This document shows positions 10,397 through 22,200 of a stretch of 23,474 bases of DNA, in pieces. Numbering within the stretch: position 1 is the stretch's first letter; each line of letters begins with the position of its first letter. The notes under the pieces are model-generated. The model searched no databases. It was not told where the DNA came from and was given only the letters and a program-made list of their open reading frames with translations. The position numbers and the translations under genes are program-made. This stretch comes from Haplosporangium gracile (Eukaryota > Mortierellomycota > Mortierellomycetes > Mortierellales > Mortierellaceae): assembly GCA_015499985.1 (NCBI GenBank), contig JAAAUF010000665.1, positions 1 to 23,474 on the forward strand, given 5' to 3'.

Positions 10397-13280
10397 CTGA
10401 TGCGTCCATTATGTGATTGTCTGGTTAGTAACAAACCTACCCTCATAAAGTTCTTGAAGGTTAACGGAGAAGAGAGAGGAGTAAAAAAAGAGCGACCAAC
10501 CAAAGAGAACAGAGAGTAGTGGACCGTGTTGAGCTCCTTTCTTGAACTCGAAATTTTGTTTTTATCCCTCCGTGTTGGGGAAGAGGGAGAGTGTGTGGTG
10601 TATGTTGCGCAGATACCATGGTGGAACTATCTCTTTCTCATTTTGTGTGCTTGAATGGAGCAGGAATCTTCCCGCGCCCGAGAGCCGTTTGGCCAACCGG
10701 GGAGGTCTAAGTGAAGGAAAGCGCCACTTTCTCGCTATGCTTTTCTTCTGTATTGTTACCCCGATCATTAAATCCCCACGGTTCCCCCGGCTCCCTCCCT
10801 TTTATACTTGTCTTTGCTCATTCCTTGAAATGAGTGAATGTTCATTCTTTCTCATTCATTTCTTTTTTTCCGTTCATTCCTTTTTTTTACCTTCTCGCTT
10901 CAAATTTACCCTTATTTTCCCATCACTCACGAATACGCAGCCTAACTGATTCACGCGTCGTGTCTCACTCGTTGTGTTAGTAACCCATCAACTTGATCAC
11001 CAACAAGAAGGTAAAAAAGCATATTCATTTCTATGTTGACGTCCATACATTTCCCCTTGTTCCACCATCATGCAAAGAAAAAGGCAGCGCAGCAACCTCG
11101 GAGGGTTATTACCCTCGGAGATGAAAGGAAAAAAAAAAAAAGGAGAGCAAAGACAATGTGGGCATAAAAGATATTCTATCGGAGGGCTTGGAAGCATTCA
11201 TGGCGGCAAAACAATCGCGTTATTTTGGCGGGCGGATAATAACCATAGAAGTTGCATATCTAGAGCAAGCATGAGCATGCTGGTTCATGCTTTTTGGGCT
11301 GCCACAAAGCATTTTTTGCCCCCTGGAATATGTTTCTTGGTCAATGTACACTATCGTTCTATACGTGTATATTTACGCCCAATACAAACACCACAAAGCC
11401 ATTTGATCTCTAAAAACACCCGCTCTATTCTTTTCCACAACTCACTCCATACTCACTAAAATGCCTCCCTATTCACTTCTTTTGGCATTGTTCCTTCCCT
11501 GTTCACATTACAACTACTCTCCTCGCTTGGTATGAACTACCTAAGTATCTTTAACCGAACATCCTCTCATCATTCTTCTTTCTTGTGGGTATCCTCCACT
11601 TTCGTACACCCAGGTACTACTCATTAATCAAAATTGAGTAAGCTTCCTTATTCGCCCTGCACATGCCAACAAAAGACGGGGATGCCGGAAGGGGTTTTTT
11701 CGTTTCTTGTTTACATTTCTCATGCTTATCGATTGAAATGGGTGTAAGCATAAACAAAAAGAGAGAATGAATTGGATTGGATTAGACTATGTGCTTGTAA
11801 GTGCTCTCATATTTTTTATTTTTTTGTTGGTCCGTTTGGCTTGAGTAACCACCAGACAGGGCCCTCCCTCCCCTCCCTTCTTCTCTAGAAAAAAACAAGA
11901 AAAAGCTCACGCTCCTACACACACAAATACAACGATCCAAATCGCAACTCAACATTGACGCCCACCACCACCAACAAAAACAACATATATGCAACCCCAT
12001 GCATCCCACACCAGGGTCTTGTCTTTCCTTTTTTCCTTCTCATCGTCTTCCTTCCCCTCTCCTTCTCTCTTGCTCCCAGGCGTTCATCCGTAGCTCTCGT
12101 CTCTGATTCGTCGCATGAACCCCTTCCCCCTCATCACGCCTTCTTTTCTCTCCCGCGTCTTTCTTAAAAGCTTTTCACTATCTGATTGAAGTTTCCTTTT
12201 CAGTGTTTCTTTCTTTTATTTTTTTTAAACATCTCATTTTTTTTATCATTCTTGCCTTACACCCAACCTGGCTCCTCTCCTCTTCCGTCTCCTCCTCCTC
12301 CTCTCCGTGTTGTATGTCAGGTACCAACAACCGCATCCAGCCTCCATTCAGCAACCACACTTCCACACCTCTCTCCTTTTTTAGCTCCATCATAATTCTT
12401 CCTGCACTCATGTATGTACATTCGCCAATAACGCCAATCCTTGATCGCCTTCCATGCGAATATCCATGGGAAGACGGCGTGTTTTTTCGTTGCCGATGGT
12501 TTGATTTGATCCATCATCCATCATCACCAAAACGTCCCACAATCCTTCTTTATCTCAAAAAAGACACCCTCATGTTTATTTGGTGCTTCTCCTAACGGCC
12601 TCCTTCTCCTTCTCCTTCTCCTCTTTCTTCTTCCCCCTCCAATTCCCCAACCGATGAAAACTTTCGTACTTCATTTGGGATATACTTTTATTACCCATCA
12701 TTTCATACTGTACATTGCTATTTCAATGACTAAATGGTTTAACTTCATTGATTTTTGTCTCTTTCTCACCTTTAGTTGCCTGAACCGCAAGAACCAAACA
12801 AAAAAAGGTAAGGCGGAACGAATGACAATGAGTTTACCGATATAGATGTGGTTTGATTATTCTTATTTTCTTTCATTGGTTTCTTTTTCTGTCTTCTTCA
12901 AGGGCAGCTTCTTCTCCCTTCTCCTCAAAGGCGCTACCTTTTTTTTTTGCGGCAGTTTCCAACGATTTTTTTTTCTTGGTTTTCGAACACTGCATCTCTT
13001 TCTCTTTCTTCCCAGCCCCTTTGATTCTGCCACATTCGTCACCAAACGAGAAACGAAGAAGAAGAAAAGAAAAAACCTCGCATGGCAATTGAAGGGGCTG
13101 CAAAGTACGCATGTACGAACGATCTATCAAACGAGCGAACGAACAAAACGTGAAGGGCAAGGGGTGAAGGGCGAAGGGGGTTCTTGAGGGTGAGAAAGAA
13201 AATCGTAAGGGCAATGGAATGGTAAGAAAAAGGCTGGAACAGTCGCTACGTTTTTTTCTCGCTGTGTTTTCTTACAAAAC
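10397..13280. other. Non-coding stretch with intron-like signals and simple sequence
   Basis: No protein gene is supported. The sequence is rich in T, CT and TTC runs, with a TTCTCC repeat near 12600-12625. Strong donor-like strings occur near 11529 (GTATGA, paired with a possible CACCCAG acceptor about 85 bases on) and 11797 (GTAAGTG). An 8-bp inverted repeat, AAGCATGA/TCATGCTT, spans 11267-11292. The signals could reflect non-coding transcripts. Confidence 0.4.
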
Positions 13281-13481
13281 ATTTGTTTTTTTGTTGTTGT
13301 TTTTGCTTCTGTTCACGATCTCAAAAGAGCGATGAAATATCGGTGCATGGGCGCGATATGATATCGAGAATGATCGTTTCGCTGTTTTTCTTTGTTGTTG
13401 TTATTGTTATCGAGCTGTACAGTAGGTTGATGGGGAGGGGAGGGGTTTGGTATAGTCGGTGCATTTTTGTTTGTCCTTGTC

Positions 13482-13541
13482 TTTCATTCTTCATTCTTTC
13501 ATTCTTCATTCTTTCATTCTTCATTCTTTCATTCTTCATTC
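13482..13541. repeat. 15-bp tandem repeat, four perfect copies
   Basis: The unit TTTCATTCTTCATTC is repeated four times without change and trails into a partial copy. Because 15 is a multiple of three, the repeat keeps frames open on both strands (SFILH on plus, MKNER on minus). This explains the long open frames around it without requiring a gene. Confidence 0.9.
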
Positions 13542-13885
13542 TTTCCAAGAATATGCACGCGTTTTTTTTTGGTGTTTTTATCTGCTCCAGTTGGTTGTCC
13601 ATGGATGGGCTGACAAAGAAAACGGGATGGAAGAGGGATGAGGGATCGGAATTGGGATTGGGGAGGACGGCGCCGATTAAAACTAGATTGATAACGCAGA
13701 GTGAAAAGAGAAGGGGAGGGAAGAGGAGAGGGAGGGTACCAATAAGCCCTTTCCCAAGATCCATCCTCCTATCCATCCTATCCATCGCCTTCCCAATCCC
13801 ATGCACGCCAAAGTGTCCTCTCCCCTCAGCCGTCATCATAAGAGCCATCACGATCCCAAAAGAAAAAAAACTACGCGCAACCTAA

Positions 13886-16479
13886 ATGAGGAAAGAAACA
13901 ATAACAACAACAACAACCACAACGACAACAAAACAACAGGGTAAAACAAAACGGCCCTTTCTTCTCATCGTGTGTTTGGGCGTTAAGACAGGTGTGCGCC
14001 AATGATGGACTGGGAAAGCAAAGCAAGCTCTCAGGGAAAATCTCTCCCTCAGTTTTTTGCCTTTTCTTTTCTCCCTCTCTTTCCTTGCCTGCCTACTGCA
14101 TGCACTATCGCCCAAAAAAAATTGACACTTGCACAACACAACCATTTAAACCAGACCAGACCAACCAAACAAAAACATGAAAAAAAACAAAGTTGGTAAA
14201 CATTTCTCGTTGGCATCACAATCAACAAACAAAAGAATAACTACTATCAGCGTTAACCCATGTTCCTCCTCATCGTCGTCTGCTCTTTCCTCTTCCTCCC
14301 TTTTTCCCTCCCTCCCTCTTTGCCTATTTCCATCGTTCCTTGTTTTCTTCGTTGGTCCGTCCTTTTTCTTTGTTTTTTTTCAACCCCTTGGTCATTCATT
14401 CTTTATTGCTTTTGCCTTGCGCATTCCGATGGGTGGATAATAACAACCAGGTTTGCCGGATTGTTTATTTCTTGTTTTTTTGTGGGTAATGCCGCCAACA
14501 ACAATAGCAACAATCAGCATCCGAAAGAAAGAGTGGGGTCGTTCGCTTAAACTTGGCGCCTCTTTTGGTTGGTCTGCTTTTCTCATTCTCTTCGTTGGTT
14601 GACCTCCTGTCCCTTTCCTTTCCTTTCCTTTCCCTACTTTCCCTGCTGATACCCCCCTTGCTATCTTGTTTTCGGCGTTAGTCTTTTTTCTTTTTCTTTA
14701 CTTTCGTGTTTCTCAAGAACAAGAAAAAACTATTGAGAGCGCGCATAATCGATCATTTTGCAAGCAGCGTTCTTCTTTCTCTCTCCCTTCCTCATCCCTC
14801 CCCCTACTTTCCCTTCATCCCTTCCTTCCGACTGACTTTGCTCTGCTTTGTTCCCTTCCTCCCTTTTACGTCCTTTCGCTTTGTACCTGTATTTTTTTTT
14901 CTTGCCGTTCATTCGTCCCTCCGAACGATTGATTGGCCCTTGAACCATCAAACAGACAGTTGTACGTCCATCATTTTACTGCGACGCCGCCCCTTTCCCC
15001 CTACCTCTTCTTCATCTCTCCGTTTCTCCGTTTCTCCGGATCCTCTCTTCCTTTCCCTTCCTTTCCCTTTCCTTTCCTTTCCATTTCGTCATCAGCATTT
15101 TATTTCACGCGCCCTTGCTCACTTTTTATGAATGCCGTTCAACGAAGAATTCCTCTTAGTTTGGTTTCCTTTTTTTATGTACACTCAGAGATGGATGATT
15201 AAGGTTAAGAACAATCGATGGTGGTCCTGGGGTTTTATTGAGCCAAAGTTAAGGAGAGAGGAAGAATGAGAGGATGTTTACTGCATTTGTCCATAGTTCA
15301 GTCCCTATTCTCGCTCTTTTTTTTTTTGTTTTCCTTTTTTCTTGTTCTTCGCAGCAGATAATCAGCAACCCTACAGTATTTCACCGTCCCTCTCCCTGTT
15401 TGTCCCTCCTTCATTCTCTCTCCTCATGAATCTTTTTCGTTGATTATCCTTTTCGCTTCTCTTCTTCCTTCCCTTCCCCCATTGAACTTTGTTTTTCCGT
15501 GGTTGATGTAATTTGAAGTGACATTTAGATATAACATAAGTATGATCTTGGGATTGGAATCCGTACGCCAAAAAAGGGTGCTGAAAAAAGGGCTTGTTTC
15601 TCTTCTTTCCTCGGCTTATTCCTCTTACTCACTACCCTCGGCTTGCTTAAAGAAATGCAAACTATTGGCCGTGTGTGTTTGAATGAACGACTGCCAAAAC
15701 GAGGAGGGCAGGGGGAGGGATGAATAGAAGGGCGGGAAAAAGAAGCAGCTGTTCGGCGATGGATGAGATGGGTAGTGTTAGGATGAAAGGTAGGGGGGGG
15801 GACTGTTGTTGTTCATTGTTCATTGAGATTTCATCGATCATGCTAAAATGGTACATTGTCCTGTTGACTCACCCCTATTTTCCTTCGTTTCTCTCCACGC
15901 CCTCGTGTGCCTGTAAGTGAGTGAGTAAATGAGGGAGGGTGAAAAGTGCGCGCGTGGGCATATTTTCATATTTCCGTGTCCATACGGGCTGTTTCCCATC
16001 ATTCTTTCATCCACTCATCCCATTCGCGATCGAATTTTCAATTATTTTCCCTATTTATTGCCGCTGTCGGGTTTGTCTCGTTTTCTCTCTTTTCATCTTT
16101 TCGGAACCAGAAAGTTGGACCACTGGCAGGGTCCATTTCTCTATATGTTCTTTTACTTTAATCCGCGGCTCTCTTTTTTTTTTTTTTTTTTACATGCAAT
16201 CGACTGCCCTCTGCCCAACCGATTGCAAAGAAAACAACATCAATTATCGATTCGATTGAGTTGTTCTTCTTCTTTCTCAACACGGCTCTTGCTCTTCTTT
16301 TTTGCTCTCTATTTCTTTTTTCTCTCTCGCTTGACCTTTTTTTTCTTTTTTTTCTCTCTCTCTTTGTTTGTGTAATTTGCTGACACATGTATTTTTGTTT
16401 TTTCTGAAAAACACGTCGGTTGAGAAATATGAGAAATGTGTCCTATTCGTTTTTTTTTTTTTACTTTATTGTTCTAACA
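13886..16479. other. Non-coding, pyrimidine-rich stretch
   Basis: No gene is seen. The plus strand is strongly CT-biased, especially 14760-15110, with CCTTT-type repeats near 14611-14634 and 15051-15083, and a TTTCTCCG-type triplet repeat near 15019-15041. An 18-base T run lies at 16174-16191. The CT bias is on the coding strand of the downstream HSF gene. Confidence 0.45.
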
Positions 16480-16565
16480 ACATTAGCGTCTTCTCTCTGC
16501 TCGCCGCTTGCAACCTTTTCTAGACACAAAACTCGCTCTCTAGCTGTTCTTCAACAAAAGAATTC

Positions 16566-16624
16566 GTAAGTGCTCTCTTCTTTTCACTCGCTCAACTCTC
16601 TTTTCTCCCTCCTTACAATAACAG
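16566..16624 (+). other. Candidate 59-base intron in a 5' leader
   Basis: GTAAGTGCTCTC opens the segment, a CTCAAC branch-like motif sits in the middle, then a pyrimidine tract, and AATAACAG closes it. This is the textbook shape and length of a short fungal intron. The flanks are CT/CA-rich without a long open frame, so it would lie in an untranslated exon, possibly of the HSF gene 2.6 kb downstream. A further donor-like GTAAGA follows at 16692. Confidence 0.35.
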
Positions 16625-16880
16625 CATATCCCCCTCCAATTCAATCGTCCAACCCACTCGTTTCCCTTCGGATTTCCATTGATAAAAAGGAGTAAGAAAG
16701 TCGCATGTGTTGTTTTTGGCGTTGCTTGGGCCAGTTATCTGTTGATTCTCTTTATTTTTGCCTTAAGCACATGCCCATCTACAACAGACAACAGGGTACA
16801 TTTCACGGTCTGTTCTTTCTTGTTGTTAACATGGGCCAGCATGTACATCGGAGAAGGAGGGGATGTACGAATGCATTATC

Positions 16881-16903
16881 TTTTTTTTTTTTTTTTTTTT
16901 TTT
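16881..16903. repeat. Run of 23 T's
   Basis: This is an uninterrupted homopolymer of 23 T's, followed by A and five more T's. It is likely length-variable and prone to sequencing error. Confidence 0.95.
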
Positions 16904-17680
16904 ATTTTTCGTTTATTATTTTTCGGGTTCATTTCGATTGTCCTCGCTTTGTTTTTTTCTAAAATGGAAGAAACGGAGGAAGGAATGACCGAAGAAAGGT
17001 GTGGGACGAAATATCGGATGGAGTCTAAATAGCAAACAATAAGGTACAAGAGGAAGTCAGGAATCAAACCAATTGAAGAAGACCAGAGCATCAACAAATA
17101 AGGGAGAACAATAGGGAAGTATTTACGGATGCATGGATGGGCATGAGCATGGACATGGGCATCAAGGGCGCGTGAGAGAAGAAGAGGAAGAAGAGAATAA
17201 GAGTTGCGAGGCTAAAGCACAAACAGAAGCGAAGAAGAAAGGGAGCCATACATTCTTACTATGTTTTATTTTACGTGCTCTTTCTTTTTAGTGCCTTTCT
17301 TCTTTCTTGTTCGTTTATTTATTTGATGACTAACCTTCAATTTTCATTTGGATGTGGACCGTTGTTGTTGTTTGTTCAATCAATGAGAGGGATATGTGTT
17401 TATGTTTTTCCTTTTTGAATTTCAAAGTCGATTCAATTCAATCGCAATCATGGTTCTTTATCACCCTTTTTTAATCAAATGCCTATTCGTATTCGCCCAC
17501 TTGCTTCCATCTATTCCATCCATGCATGTGTATTGTATTTTGTCAATTCATTCTTTTCATTTTCATTATCCATGTTCCCATGGGGCAAAGACTGTTCATT
17601 TTTCTTTTCTTTTTATTCTTCTTCTTTTCCTTTTCTCTAACCCATTGACCCTTTTTTAACCACTCTCTCTCCTTCTTTCC

Positions 17681-17736
17681 TTCTCTCCTTCTCTCCTTCT
17701 CTCCTTCTCTCCTTCTCTCCTTCTCTCCTTCTCTCC
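17681..17736. repeat. 8-bp pyrimidine tandem repeat, seven copies
   Basis: TTCTCTCC is repeated seven times without change inside a CT-rich region (about 17640-18180). The all-pyrimidine, highly repetitive sequence has mirror symmetry of the kind that can form triplex (H-) DNA. Confidence 0.95.
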
Positions 17737-17739
17737 CTT

Positions 17740-19243
17740 TTTCTCCCCTTCTCGGGCATCTTCGCCATCCATCCTAAATCCTTAATTTCCGTTTCTTGGT
17801 TCGTTACTTTTTCGGTTTTTTTTCTTTCCACTTCCCTCCACTTTTTCATTCACATTCCTTTCCCCCTCCCTCTTTCTCTCTCCCCCTCTCCTCCTCTCTT
17901 TCTCTCTTTCTCTCTCCTCTTTTCCTTCCATGTGCTCGTCTCCCTTCCCTTTTCCTTCTTCCTCCTCTCAACATCAACCATCACATCTTCCTCCTTCCTC
18001 TTCCTCTTCCTCTTCCTTCTTCTCTTTCTACCCTTCATCATCGCCACCTTCATCGCCTTCACCATCGTCATATCGCTATCCTCCACATCAGCATCATCAA
18101 CTCCATTAGCCCATCACTTTGTCCATCACTTGCCTTGTAAGTCCTCTTTTCTTTCCTTTTCCTATCCCCCGCGTCTTCGTCCATTAGTGTGGTTGTTGAT
18201 GGTTGATTGTTGTTTGTGTTTAATTTATCGTCTTTCCATTAGTCGCACTTTCCCCTTCCTCGCTTCATTCTTCTTCTTTGATCGACACGTCCTTGGTCAA
18301 CGCCTTTTTTTTTTTTTCTTTTTTAACTTACACCTTTGTTCGTCCGCAAAAAACCAGGCACATACAAATTCAGCTGCCCGCTCATTTCCTCGCACGGATC
18401 TCTTTCGCCTTTTTGAAAACGCCCTCTTCTTTTATTTTTTTTGGTCCTCACGAGCCCCCCGACAAAAAGCATACACAAACAAAACCGCTTTATCATCGGC
18501 TCCTTTTCATTACTCTTTGTATTAATCCCCAATCATATCCAACACCATCCCTTTCCTACCCACCAGCCAACCCCGACCCGGCCCCTTCTTCCTCTGCTAG
18601 CTCACAGACAGCTATCTCGTATATAGCTTATTCTCTTCAAGCCAATTGCTCGGACATCCATCCACATCGACATCCACATCGACATCCACATCGTCCTCCT
18701 AAACAAACAAATGCTAATCCTAAAGTGAAAAAGCTCTTTCCTTCTCTTCCCTTTTCTCTTTTCACTTTTCTCAACCCACACATCTTCTTACTCCTTTCCC
18801 TCCACTCCTTTTTCTTTCTTTTTCTTTTTTACTCTTCTCTCCATTCTTCCCTTCACTCTACTCTGCACTCATCGACTAATCTAACCTTCTTCTTCTTCCC
18901 ACTTCCCTTTCTCACAGTTCTCCCACGCACCCTCACTTCATCGCCAACCAATTATCCTCCCTCCCTATTCATTCTTCTATCCCTCCTTCCCCATCCAGGA
19001 CAATTCTCCAGTCAGTCTTAACCCTAAACTCGGAGCACAAACAGGTTCACATCATCACCATCATTGACGTCAACCTCATCCAACCACCCTCTCTCCACTC
19101 CTACACATCCCTTTATTTCCCGCCTTCAGCGCCTTCAAGGCACCACTCCTCTTCTATTCACTTAAAAGGAATAGCTCGTCCAACCGCCTCTCACCTTTAC
19201 CCTCTCTCTCCAGCCCCCTTCCAACCCGACACACTTTCGAGCG
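17740..19243 (+). promoter_or_regulatory. CT-rich upstream region / 5' leader of the HSF-type gene
   Basis: The 1.5 kb before the HSF start codon is dominated by C and T on the coding strand. A GTAAGTCC donor at 18137 and acceptor-like CTCACAG (ends 18917), CATCCAG (ends 18998) and CTCCAG sites suggest an intron in the leader. A 12-bp repeat (CCACATCGACAT, about 2.7 copies) lies at 18662-18693. Long open frames here (for example 18278-19021) are low-complexity Ser/Leu/Pro/Phe strings typical of CT tracts and are not treated as genes. Confidence 0.35.
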
Positions 19244-22200
19244 ATGACTATGTCTACCTCGATTCAGGAGGACGTTTCGTTAGACTTGACAAGCAAACCA
19301 CACTTTCGAGAAGATCAAGATCAAGATGTGACCCACACCCACCACCACCAACAGCAACAACAACAACAACAACACCATCACTCCTTATCCAAGGACACTC
19401 CTTGCCGCGCACGCCGCCTTGCACCAGGCATCCAATCTCGCCATTCCGAAGAACACATGCCAGATGCTTCCTCTTCCTCCCCATCCGTACGTCGTAACAG
19501 CAGCCATCGTCCACAGCACTATCGTCAGCACTCAACAAGCAACTCCCCTGCACACATGACACAGACACAGACACAGGCACAGCAAGGCTGTAGCGCACAT
19601 CCCAACGAAAAGCCTCAGAGAAGCCGTAGTATTGACGGTCATCAACAACAGCAGCACCGCGACAACCGCCTCCACCACCAACGCGACGACTATCGTATCG
19701 ACAGAGATCCTCGTGATCCCGAGATGCACGATGGCAGTAACAGCCATTGGGGTAGTGCTCGACATGAACGCGGAAACACGTCTGAACAGCAACGCCGGCC
19801 AACCTCTCTCCCGTCTCCCTCTGAAGAGCATCGCTTCAATCCTTACAACCGCCACTTTGACGCTGGCCGGATACACAGCAGTGGCGCTCATGGAGATCGT
19901 GACCACCGCGATCATCATCATCGCCACCATCAAAACGAGCAGAGTCCCTCGGCCCGAAGTGGCGGTCAACCAGAGGAGGATGCCGAGTTTGATGAGAATA
20001 TTTCGGACGAGAACATTCAAGAGGGAGAGGATGGTGAAGAGGATGAGGATGAGGAAGGGTCGGAGGAGATTGACGAAGATGGCCGCAACTCAAAGGAACG
20101 CGATGGCGCGACCAAGAATGAGGATGGGACATGCAGCCTTACCTTTTCGATGTATCACAACCAAAAGCCCGTCAAGGTGCGGAGCATGTTTGTCGACAAG
20201 TTGTTCAAGTAAGGTTTATTATCCTGTCTGACTACATGTATCATCAAACGCGTTCTTTGTCATTTTCCCATCTCGTAATAATGCATCCCGGGCAATTCCC
20301 TGTGATTCTCGTTACTGACCTATTGTCTTTTACTCCACTCGTTGTTTTGCGCCGTGTCTGGTTACATTTTGCTCTGCTCATGATATATCATAGGATGGTA
20401 GAAGATCCATCGATTCAACATCTCATCTCGTGGGCCAAAGAGGGAGATATGTTCTATGTCTACAACTGTGTCGAGCTCTCGGACACTATCCTGCCACGGT
20501 TCTTCAAGCACAACAACTGGCAGAGCTTTGTCCGTCAATTAAACAGTACGTGAATCAATTTCTTTTTTGTGTCTCGTTCGTTTTGTTTTTTTTCATGCTA
20601 TGCAATGAAAAAATAAGAAAATGATCGATAAAACTCACGATCATGCTCTTCATACATGAACACGGGTGCGGACCCTGACTATCATGGCTCACACCTTCAT
20701 ATGCAATAATTGCAATTAACCGGAACATCCCCATCTCTCTCTCTTTTTTTTTGATGAACAAATATAATAGTGTATGGATTTCACAAGAGTAAGTTATCTA
20801 ACCCTATTCCTGCTATCTTGTCTTTCCTTCTTTTTCCCATGGAAATTGTGCGCAGTAGCATTGCCCCCCTCGGTTTGCGATTAGGCTGTTGGATACTCAC
20901 CCACCTTTTTTTTGTTTTTGTTTTTGTTTATTTTCTTTTCCTACTATCTTTCGCCCTTTTGTTATTTTTCTTTCTTGTTATTCTTTTTCCCATCGTGTAG
21001 TCTACCGTTATGATCGAGGTAAGTTGATTGACTGGATATTCCATCCCGCTGCATGCAACCATTTGTTTGTTTGTTATATTTTTTTTTCTTTTTCCTTAAA
21101 TTTGAATCGTGGGAGCGAGCGAGTACAGAAATTTCTTTTTCCTCGCTCCCACCCCAAGAATCTGATTATCCCTAACCCGTCAGTGTCGCTGCCGCCGTTC
21201 TATTTTTTTTTCTCTTGCCCGTACACATTGCAATCTAGTAGAATCAACGCTGAACAGAAAACGACCCGAGTCTCAGCGATGGCAGTTCTATCACCCACAG
21301 TTCCAGCGCGACTTTCCTCACCTGCGAGCTAATATTAAGCGCAAGTCTGCCCGGTCGATGAACACTGCACCAGCGACGTCGAGGGTTGTCTTTGAGCATG
21401 GGAAGGGGTATTTTCTTCAGCGAAATGATCGCTCTCGATCGAACAGCGGAGACGGGCCTCCACCTCCACCGCCACCAGCAGGAGGACTGGGTCACATGCA
21501 GGTATTGATTGAGCGACCACACGACCATTTTTTTTTGTATTCATTTTCGTATTATAACACAGCAGCATTTCCACTGACACTCTCCATTTTCTCTATTGTC
21601 TCTTTACCCTCTCTCTCTCTTTCGATTGATTGACAAAAAAGGGTCGTCATGGTGAGAACGGTTCTTCTCCTACGTCTCGACATGTCACTGCAGGCCGACA
21701 GTCGAACGACAGCTCAAGAGACCACCACTACCCCGAGGGCCGAGGAGAAATGATGGTAAGTGACGCCACCAAAAACTATGCCCCTTTTCATACAACTCTA
21801 ACAAGTTGGCTGACCTTACGATATCCTGTTTTTCCTCTCCTCTATGCATAGGCATTTCCTGGTTACCAACGCCAACACTTTCATTCGGATGACCGGTATG
21901 TCGTCAAAGCTTCGTCCGCGTCACCGTATGCCGCCCATGATTCCCATCACGGTCGGTTGCCACCGCCACTCGGATACGGTGGATTCAACCCTTCCTCAGA
22001 CCCACACGGCCCCTCATCTGCTCCTGAGGAAAGGTCCGCGATTGCAGCTATTGGTCACCTTCGGAACCATAGCTTGACAAGGAAGGTGTCCTATGAGAAG
22101 GGCAGTCTCTTTGCTCTGGGAGCTGATGCCGCTTCATCATCTCCCTCTGCTGCTCCTCACCATCCAGGCGGTCCTCGTGTTGGACATCGCAACTCAGACA

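Noticed and set aside
13321..13851. 176-codon minus-strand frame with MKNER repeats as a possible repeat protein
   Set aside because: The repeat is a simple 15-bp minisatellite and the flanks have no recognisable protein features. The overlapping plus frame is equally long.
17932..18525. 197-codon plus-strand frame that looks like a multi-span membrane protein
   Set aside because: The Leu/Phe/Ser strings are simply the translation of a CT tract. There is no loop composition or conserved motif, and other frames are also open there.
18278..19021. 247-codon plus-strand frame just upstream of the HSF gene
   Set aside because: It is low-complexity Ser/Pro/Leu/Phe/His sequence caused by CT-rich and CCACAT repeats, and it is not in phase-compatible continuity with the HSF exon. 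It is more likely leader or promoter sequence.
19254..20132. Several long antisense and alternative-frame open stretches over HSF exon 1
   Set aside because: They are shadows created by CAN/GAN-rich codons of the His/Gln/Asp-rich coding exon. The plus-strand frame leads directly into the HSF domain.
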